Assembly: GCF_030867145.1 (NCBI RefSeq)
Contig: NC_134428.1
Location: 19,261,537 to 19,325,536 of the forward strand
Length of the DNA stretch: 64,000 nt
DNA from: Opisthocomus hoazin
Lineage: Eukaryota; Chordata; Aves; Opisthocomiformes; Opisthocomidae
Direction of reading: 5' to 3'
Part shown: positions 55,698 through 64,000 of the stretch, piece by piece
How the letters are laid out: each line of letters starts with the position of its first letter
How positions within the stretch are numbered: the stretch's first letter is position 1
Notes under the pieces: generated by a model
Databases searched by the model: none
What the model saw: only the letters and a program-made list of their open reading frames with translations
What the model was told of the DNA's origin: nothing
Position numbers and translations under genes: made by a program

Positions 55698-58600
55698 TGA
55701 GTCTTTACCTTGAAACTCCGAGTGCATCCTGATTTTGAATTTGTGGCTCAGCGTGGCAAAGAAACTGTCCTGAATGGCTTCCTCTCTCCACTTGGTCCCC
55801 AAAGAACTGTGTGTCTAAAGCTGTACAACGAATGCTTGCTCTGGTTTGACTTCAAACATGGGTTTCCATGGTGGTTGTTTCTTTCTAACTAGCATTTGCT
55901 TTCAGTTGTTCAACTTGCAATGTGAATTGCTGAAGAGAACCTTGACTATCGACGTACTTCTAAGCTGTTTGTATTATGTGGCGTGTCTTGTAGGAGTTGC
56001 TCCATAACCCCGGATAAACTGCTTTGAATGGAAACTCAGACTAGCTTGAAGGGCGTGTTTGTTACGAGGGGAATTTTCTCTTCACCTCAGGTAACTTTGC
56101 TCTTCATGTTTCAGAAGCCTTCATGCTGCAGTTCGAGTTATTCTTCGTCTGCTTTGGATTTTGAGACTGAAAATAAAATAGATCCAGTATTTGATTCGCC
56201 AAGAATGTTGCGGCGTAGCTTACGGTTATCTGCTGCGGCATTGAAGAAATCCAGTGATGCACCAAAGGATACCCATCCTGACAGCTCTTACGCTGGAAAC
56301 CTGTCCTTCAGAGAGCAGTCTTCCAAGTAAGCACTTTTTGTCGTCACAAGTTAATTTCTCGGTTAGAGTCTTGAGACTTGCTGTTTGAACATGACAGTAC
56401 AAACCTAGTTTCCCGGCTGCTTCATTCTTTGTTCTCGGCATTGACTGCCATACTCTGAGAATTATGCTCAGTGTGTGGTTTGCAGTGAAGTCTTTGCAAA
56501 AGCGTAGATGTTGGAGGACTGTCTTTTAAACCTGATTTGAGCCGTTTAGTCATGTCAGTGTTAACATACCCTGCCTTTCTTTTTCATTTAAAGTGAGAGA
56601 GAAAGAGAAATTTGCATCTTTCGTGCTGTATCGTATGTGTCTTTGCTCTGTTTCGTAGGGTGCTGAAGCACCGCCCAAGTGTGAATAAGAAATCTGGCAG
56701 TGCAAGACACACACCAAGGAAGAATCTGTCCCGCTCTTCCATTGTCTGCCAAAGCAGTTTCAATAGCCATGCCAGTGATGCATCAATTGTATCCAGTGCA
56801 TTGGGTGAATCCCGGATTCGAGAGCAGAGAGAAGTTACTAATTTCTGGGGTAGGTAATCATTGCCATTGCTTGTATCGGACTGTGAAAGCTGCTTCTGGG
56901 TTGGCGTGTATGAACGTGGGACTTTTACTTGGAGTTCTTGTCAGATATCATAGTTGATTGTGGCACTTCCTTACTTTTGAGACCAAATTTTTTTTTTTTT
57001 CCCTTTGAAGATCTTGATGATGAAGGCGACCCTAAAGGTAACTATGGTTTCATTTTCTTTCCGAGTGCATTCTATTCAACGGTAACTAGCGACGGCGATA
57101 CTGATAGCAGTGCTCTATATGTTTTACTCTTGGTTGGCTAGGTAGTGATACTACACTAATGCAGGGAAATGGTGATACAGAAACAGCAGAAAACAGCACA
57201 GTGGTCAATGGCTACACTTGCAGGGATTGCAGCATGCTTTCTGAACGGAAGGAGGTTCTGACAGCATACTCGCCTTCTCGTGTGCCATCTTCCAGAATTT
57301 ACTCCAGGGATAGGAGCCAGAAACATGCATCCAGTAAGTTACTTTCTCTTTTTTTTTTTTTTTTTTTTCATGTGGATGGCAGAATGGTGTACAGTTCAGT
57401 TGATGCTTTTTTCATGTAGTGTTCTTTAAGTACTCTTCCTGCCCTGCTAAATTTATCAATATCCAAATTCTAGATATCAGCTTACAAGGAATACCTTCCT
57501 CTGTTTCATTTGAAACTTTGCGTACTTGTTGGCTTCTGATATCTAATGATCAGCTTTTCTTTTTCAGTGCTACTGTAGGACTTACACGGTTTTCGAATAC
57601 GTGTCTATTTCTAAGGTTTTGGTAAGGGTTTTCAGATGAAACTGCTTCTGTATGGTCCAGATTTTTGATGCTTTTTTTTATTCTTACGTGAACTTTCAAA
57701 ATTGAGCAGAACAGTTACTTTGCAGTGCTTCTGTTATGCAAGAAGTTGGAGAGATGCTGTCCTACTTTGCTTTGGGTTTTTTCTCCTCATTTAACCGTGC
57801 AGCTTATTAGAGTGTTTTTAGAAGCTAAACCTCAAGTCCTTGAAAAATGGAACTCCAAAGGGGAAAACTGATTCCAGATAGACTCCCTGGTGACCATATT
57901 CCTAAAGCTCAAAACCAAATGAATCTGCTGTAAACAAGGTTCTGCCTTTTCAAGGCAATCTCCATTATAGGGATGCTTGTCCTCAGTGTCCTGACTGCAT
58001 CTGCCTGCCTCTTGTATACCATCTGTAATTTCTTGATGGTTGGTAGTCCTCAGTTCTCAGGAAGTTGTTTCGTGAGTGGCCTTGAATTAGGAGCCGATTT
58101 TGGAATTCTGTCAGTGTGCTATTCTTGAATGAAGTATGTTCTCAGTAGCAAGAAATCCGTTAGTTCGGACTGTGAGGTGTGACTTCAAGTGCTTTGGGGC
58201 AAGTATATCTTTTTGGTAAATCGGTATCACAGGTAGGAATTCTGTTGGCTTAGCGTCATGAATTACAAGGGACACTGTATGAAACCTACTTTCTGTGCTC
58301 CTGAGTTTGTATTCACGCAGGAGAATTCTACAAGGAACTCATCTTTGCACATGCATTTGAACTTGAACTGAGTAGTTTGGGTTCAACTTCGGGAGGGCGG
58401 GGGAAGAGGCACACAGTCATGGCAGGTTTTGGGAATGTGGCTGATTCTAGGAGAGCAGCAGTATGGAGGACTGCCGCTTTGTTCCCGTGGCTCTGCAGAA
58501 GTGTGTGTCTCTAGCACTTGAGACAGACCGCTGCAGGAACTTCCTGCAATGCAGAGGCAGAGGAGGAGGTGAGAAGTCCTCACCCTTTCCAATCCACAAG

Positions 58601-61600
58601 AAGAATGCAGTTTGTCGCTTTGGAGCTGTAACCCACAAAATCAGTATCAACAACTCACGTCACCCTTGGGAAATCCTGAGTAGTGTAAGCAAGGAATTCA
58701 TTGCTGTGTAGAGTTCTTAATTCTGATGAAGAAAAGGTATTCTTGCTGAAGTCATAGATTCCGTCTTGAAGGTGTTTTCCCTAGGATGTGTAGTTCTTCC
58801 AAAAGCTCTGCTCTAATACCCAGTGCATCCAGCCTTTTCAAACCACGCTTGCTTAAGTTTCACACTCCTGGCTAAACAAAGGCTTTCCATGCTTGTTGCT
58901 CACTCTTCGACAAGTTAGCGGTCACCAGAGGACAGAAATACATCTTTAGGTAGGTGAACAATTTGTATTCACACTGTTTTTTCCAACAGGAGGAACCTGT
59001 TTCTACATGAGTAAGATTCTGCGATTGATGCAAAAGATGCTGCAGTGTGTTTGACCACTGTTAGTGCAACTGTTTCAAATGGTTTTGCTGAAGCTGGGTT
59101 GTGAATTAAAAGGTACCTTTTCAGTTGTCTTCCTTGGTCTCCACAAAAAGCTGGAGTGTGTCTGCTGGGTTTTTTTCTTATGGACTTCATCTTTGGCACT
59201 ACGGTATTCTTTTTCTATAGTCTTTTGGCTGGCTCCTGTCTTTCTCTCTTTTCAGTTGTGCTACCCTTTTCCTACTTTCCCCCTGTTTTGGAAGTATCAG
59301 GATTCACATATGTGAGATACGTGTTACAGTTAAGATTCAGATGTTGATTTTGACTAGGAAGTGGTAGAAGGTAATGTTTAAATTGAGAAACTGAAGTTGA
59401 TTTTTTTTTTTTAAACTGTTTGCTGTGAGAGTGTCAAATCCTAACTCTTCAATGTCTGTAGGTTTGGACTGTCTTCGTACCCTTAAGCCCACTGTGCCAT
59501 TAAAGCTTGATGAGATCTGTCTTGCAAAACTAAAACTGCCATCATCACTCCGCACTACTCTAAAGCACATCTTGTTTTCCCCAAAAATGTTCCATTCTTC
59601 TTTAGTGCTTTCTCTTCTGTAACGCCTGCTCTGTGAGTGAAGTGAAATTGCCATAGGCAGAAGGCAACCGATTTCTGTGTGTGAATAAAACTTTGCGCTC
59701 TCCTGTTCTCTCTGCCTCAGTGCCTTGTAACTTGCTAACGCTCTCTTCTCAGTCTTCTAAGATCTCCGGTAAAACCTGTACAAAGAGGTATTGCTTGGCC
59801 TGTTTGACAGGATGATGGGAATAGGAGCTGAAGATTTGAGGAGTTGTTACTTGGGGACTTTTGTACTAACTTTGCTATCTGAAAAGAAGCAAGAAAGGTT
59901 TTTGAATGAAAAGGCCCCCTGTTATTTACAGAAGGAAAAAAAAGAAGTTTGCACAGAGTAGGCTGCTGCTTTGGTTGTTTTTCAGTTTTTCTGTGACTAA
60001 CCTGGCTTTAGTAGTGAACCAAGCCAGTTTAGCTGAAATCTGTATCCATGATAGCTCAAATGCGCATATGTGAAAGGCTTTGAACTTGAGTTACATTCCA
60101 TGTATGCTGTTTGAATGCGTTGCAGCTCACTCAGACTACTGTGGAAGCATGAATGTGAAGGAGTTTTACAGAGAAGATGGCCATCTTGGTGTAAATGAGG
60201 GAATCAATATGTAAGTAGAATGACTGATGTTGTCTTTCAGCCTTGGGCTGTACACCAGGTTGTTGCTGTAACAGTAATATCAGATGGCCCCTGACTCTAG
60301 GGAAGCTGCAAAGTCAACGATTGTTTGGCAACTTGAACGTAGGGGCAAGAATGGCGATTGCCTGGTGTACTGTAAGATTTCCCCAAGCAAGATTGACTCT
60401 GCTGTAGTTTGCTTAGTGGTTTTTGGTTTGATAACTGGTGTGATGACATAGACTTGTTCAAGTTTTCTTGTAACAATCTTGATTTGATCCTGGCTTTGTC
60501 CCATTAATCGACTGTTACCACCACCAACCGGTGATGACTGTAAGGGGAAGAAACCTCTTGAACTGTACGCCACAGACCACATGCAATCTTTACGGGCTAA
60601 AAGGGTAGCAAGGACCATTTGGCACACCTTTTCTTATGCAGGTTGACTTGGACCTTTTTTTTTCTCTTGTTTTTGTTTTGAATCGCAATCTCACAATGTT
60701 AATCCTACATATTGTTTTGCGTTTGTTTTCTTATCTTCATCTATCAAAGTAGATGAAAAGTGTAAAGTGTCTAGAAAATTAATGAACAGCTCTTCTGTTT
60801 GATTCTTGCTGTGATACTGGCTTTCGTACGAGCTTGGCGCGCTGCTTAGCTATTAGGAAAAACAAGGTGTAGGGACAGCGTACACCTTGTATGTTAGAAA
60901 GAAGAAGTCATATTGTTAATTGATTCCACTTTGGGGCAGTTGGTACACTTGACAGGTTGAAAAGCTGCCTTGAAAAGAAAGCAAGGTATGAGGTATTGGT
61001 GTGCAGATGATTTGAATAAAGGGGTTTTAACATTTTATTTTTGTTCTAGTGATAGTCAGTTTTTCCAGGAGTCTTCTAGTGGGATAGCATCTTCCCTGTG
61101 AGATGAGCGTTTGCTAGCTTGAATGACAGAGGCATCAAGAATCTGTGGAGTGCCCCTTATTCAGCAAAGGAAAATGATTTGAGACACTTCAGTCACCTAA
61201 ATGTTTTGCAAAATATTGGGTTGGTAGATCTATAGTCCCTCAGATGAAGCCAGACATATCTGCTAATCTAAAAATGTAGGATTATTTTCTCAATTTGTAC
61301 TACGTAGTATGTTCTGTAGAATGAGCAGTCCTAGTCTTGGAAATAGTAATTGTTGGCTTCAGTGGGCTTCAAGTCACAGCACTTTGTTCTAGTCTGTTGG
61401 GGTTTGTTGTTGTTGTTGGTTTTGTTCTTTCTAAGAGCCTCAAAATTGACCTGCTGAAGATCCTTGGGAACATTCAGTTTATTGAACGTTTACTGCTTGT
61501 AACTTTTAGTAGGGAATATTTTCTATTATTTGTGAGTATTTCTCAGGCATCATTAATTCTTTCACTAGGATTTAAAACTTTTAATTGTTCCTTCTTCTGC

Positions 61601-63839
61601 ACATGAACCCAGACAATGAACTTGATGTAGAACTCAGAACAAATCAGATGCTTTTAAAGTAATGATGTGCTTAAAACTTGTTTTTGTGGTACTACTTTTT
61701 TACTCTTCTTCTACACTTAGCATGACATTGTTAGATAAACAAGCTGCAAAAGGTAAACTTTGATTTTTGGAAAAGTGATACGCTACACAGATGCTGTTGA
61801 TCATTCTGTTGATCTCTGTAGATGAAAATTGTGTTTCTAAATTGGCTTGCTTTTACTTGGCTTCATATTTATTAGTGGCTTGCTTTGCTTCTAAACAGTG
61901 AAGAACCAAGTCTGTAGATTACTGGAAGGTATGGTTTAAAATATTGCGGAACGTGTGATGTGCAGGGGATCGCATCTGTTTTACTGCATGTGCTGGGAAA
62001 GAACATTAAGCACGTATATGTATGTTACCACAAGAAGTGAATTTGTTGTAATCTAGGTTACTTTATGCTTGACGTGTTGCAAACAGTGGGAGCAACAGGA
62101 TGGCTTGTGTCTCAGAAGGTGGTGTCTCTACTTTGGCTGGCCGTTCTTTCTCCAGGTGACTGTCTCAGTCTCTGTGTGTGTGTGTGTGTGCGCGCGCATT
62201 GCCCGTTCCTTTTGACAAACTAGGACTCTGCAGGACGTGGCGTACACTAATCCAACTGTGCTTATGCTGTAGCTTTGGTGTCTTGAAATGCATGTGCTGC
62301 TTTTCTTTATTGACCAAAATATGCGTAATGAGAGGGTATATTTCTGTTCGCAGGCATAATGGGAGACTAAGCGGACCGCTTCATGCGGGAACAAGTGTGT
62401 GAATAGCACAGAATATGGGGTGCCAAGAATAACGGGGCGTGTTTTGGTTTGGTAGTCACTGCCCATCTTGGTATTCCTCTTAGCAAAAACTGATGCTGCT
62501 AATCTGTGCATTTCTTGAAACATCTTGAACTGTCTTCATTGTGTGGTAACTTCGATTCAAACATTGACTTCTGGCAAGATAGCGTTGTTCTAACAAATGA
62601 GCATTTCATATTTTTGCGTGGCTGTAGGTTTTGTTGAGCAGCTGGTGTTACAATGCTGTCGTGCTTGTGCTATCTAGATGTTAATAAGCTGCATGCATTG
62701 CCTGTGCTCACGCATTTCTCTGCTCCGCAAAGTGTTCTTGGCCACAGTTGCATGTCCCTCTGCTTGGTTCCTTTGAACATGTGCCGCAGTAATGACATTT
62801 CGCGCTACCACTTTTTGTCTTCTAGGGAGGGCAGCTTCTGGCATGTACAGGTTACTCAGAACTGGATGGTATCAACTTGCTACTCTGATGTCTTTTCTCA
62901 AGGTGTTTCTTCTAAAGAGGTGCATATCCTTTGAGAAAAGTGTTCAGTGAGCAAATGATTTACCCAGTTATAAAACAATACAAGAGGAGAAATGTGTTGT
63001 TTCATGTGAACTTTGCTCTCTCTTTCTCTAGATGCCTTCCAAAGACCTACAAGCTGTTCCTGTTTCTTCTCCCGCTCCTGTTTCGACTAGGTACGTGAAT
63101 CGCTTAGTTATACTACAGACCGGTGTATGCTTACTGCAGCCGTTCCAAGAGAGCGTTTTTAGTTGAACTCTCGGTTTATGAAGAAGACGCAGAAGCAAAA
63201 AAGAGCAAGTTTGTTTGTGACTAGGGCAGTAATTCAAGCTTTCAAGGTACTGACAAGTCAGTAGCCTTCCCCTTGCCGTGAAAGGAATACCCTCGATTTC
63301 ATTTCATAGAGCCCTTTAGAAAGTGAGAGTGGGTGAGTAAATGCACTGAAGTCCTTTTTTCTTCACCTCCCTTGATAAGAATAGCAGTGAGGTCACAAAG
63401 AGCAGGTTGTGTACCGATTGCTTTGATTGTTGTTAATCTCCGTAAAAGTGGGGTTAGGTTCTTTGAGCAACTCATCCAAAGTCTTTCCCTTGCTCTGGAC
63501 CATCCTTGAGTTGCTTAAAATACTGCTGTTTAGACTGGTTAGTTGACAGTATTCCAGGCCAGCTGTCTACTTTGAAATAAACAAACTCAGTTTCAAACAC
63601 TTGCTGAAAGTGGTGGGCTGTTTCTGAAAAGCAGGTTCATGTCTTTGCATGTCCTAAAAACTTCAGAAACTACTTTGGGGAGAAGATGAAGCTTTGCAGA
63701 AACTTACAGTCAGGATTCAAAATCCTCTGTACTAGGGAGAATAAGAAAGGAAGAACTTCCCTACCCTGTGTAGAAAGTGCTGCTACTTCTTGCTAAGACA
63801 GTGCAAAAACAAGCGTCATGTTTGTGAACTGCGAGATTG
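55698..63839 (+). pseudogene. SUN1: SUN1 copy 4, partial (exons 3-10)
   Basis: Matches copy 1 from intron 2 to the middle of intron 10. Exons: 3 at 56,132-56,326; 4 at 56,659-56,849; 5 at 57,011-57,037; 6 at 57,142-57,333; 7 at 58,990-59,112; 7b near 60,126-60,210; 8 at 62,057-62,155; 9 at 62,826-62,919; 10 at 63,032-63,090. It shares with copy 3 the deletion in intron 4, the 12 extra bases before exon 3 and the inverted block in exon 7 (59,026-59,057; stop at 59,052-59,054). It is unique in an extra G in exon 7b and a weaker exon 9 donor (GTGCAT). It never reaches exon 11: at 63,840 it runs into the 308-bp segment that opens the next unit. Confidence 0.92.
59026..59057. other. SUN1: 32-bp micro-inversion in exon 7, copy 4
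   Basis: The same inverted block as in copy 3, with the same edges, so the inversion happened once, before copies 3 and 4 separated. Confidence 0.95.
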
Positions 63840-64000
63840 CATAATATGTATCTAGGATAAACCAGAGAAAAACGGATGAAAGACAAAACCATTTTTTGAT
63901 TTGTTCAGAGTTAAAGATTTGTAATGATTAAGAGATGAAGAAATCTTTTAAAAACACTTGTTTTTTTTTAAACTCCTGGTAGTTAAAGTAGTGTAGCTAA
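63840..64000. repeat. Start of a further tandem unit (cut by window end)
   Basis: Matches the first 161 bases of the 308-bp segment (40,521 and 55,390). By analogy the array should continue into SUN1 intron 2 and exon 3 just past the window edge. Confidence 0.85.

Noticed and set aside
34331-64000. Copies as unmerged haplotypes or a simple assembly duplication
   Set aside because: Not excluded, but less likely: the copies differ in extent, carry inversions, deletions and chimeric joins, and share derived changes in a nested pattern. Unmerged haplotypes would normally be collinear over the whole block.
1-64000. CRISPR arrays, bacterial operons, prophage, tRNA or rRNA genes
   Set aside because: The sequence is vertebrate nuclear DNA. 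No such structure was seen, and the only spaced repeats are multi-kilobase duplications and microsatellites.

Overview
The window is vertebrate, most likely avian, nuclear DNA. It has small GT-AG exons in long introns, CpG-island promoters, and CR1 LINE fragments with the ATTCTRTG-type 3' tail typical of birds. The SUN1 to GET4 gene order also matches the conserved vertebrate arrangement (human 7p22). I cannot name the species.

Layout. 1-2,780: upstream intergenic DNA with no gene I recognise. 2,780-5,226: two CpG islands with candidate non-coding first exons. 9,738-34,020: one complete SUN1 gene (copy 1). It has 20 constitutive coding exons that join in phase into an open frame of 841 codons, plus an 84-nt phase-neutral cassette exon and a candidate alternative last exon. 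SUN1 is the inner-nuclear-membrane half of the LINC complex: a nucleoplasmic N-terminus, hydrophobic segments, a coiled coil, and a C-terminal SUN domain that grips KASH peptides in the perinuclear space. About 34,080-34,330: what looks like the promoter and first codons of the neighbouring gene GET4, cut off inside exon 1.

From 34,331 to the window end the DNA is a tandem array of partial, very similar SUN1 copies. Copy 2 (34,331-38,843) holds exons 11, 12, 16 (part) and 17-21. A GC-rich spacer follows (38,844-40,194), made of a reversed CR1-like 5' piece, the tail of GET4 exon 1 and GET4 intron 1. Then come a fragment of SUN1 intron 10, a 308-bp segment of unknown origin, and copy 3 (40,829-53,713; exons 3-12, part of 16, 17-21). 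The same GC-rich spacer recurs (53,714-55,063), followed by copy 4 (55,698-63,839; exons 3-10), which runs straight into the start of another unit. The repeat period is 14,869 bp for one unit and 8,450 bp for the next, so the array has both long and short units.

Copy 1 looks functional. Copies 2-4 look like decaying partial duplicates. Copies 2 and 3 share a deletion of about 3.1 kb that removes most coiled-coil exons. Copies 3 and 4 share a 32-bp inversion inside exon 7 that brings in a stop codon. Copy 3 has a further stop in the SUN domain, and copy 4 ends in intron 10. The most notable content is this array: micro-inversions, a CR1/GET4/SUN1 chimeric spacer, and patches where the duplicates look closer to mammalian SUN1 than the intact gene does.

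Mammalian comparisons are from memory, exon boundaries were read by eye from splice consensus and phase, and no alignment was run.
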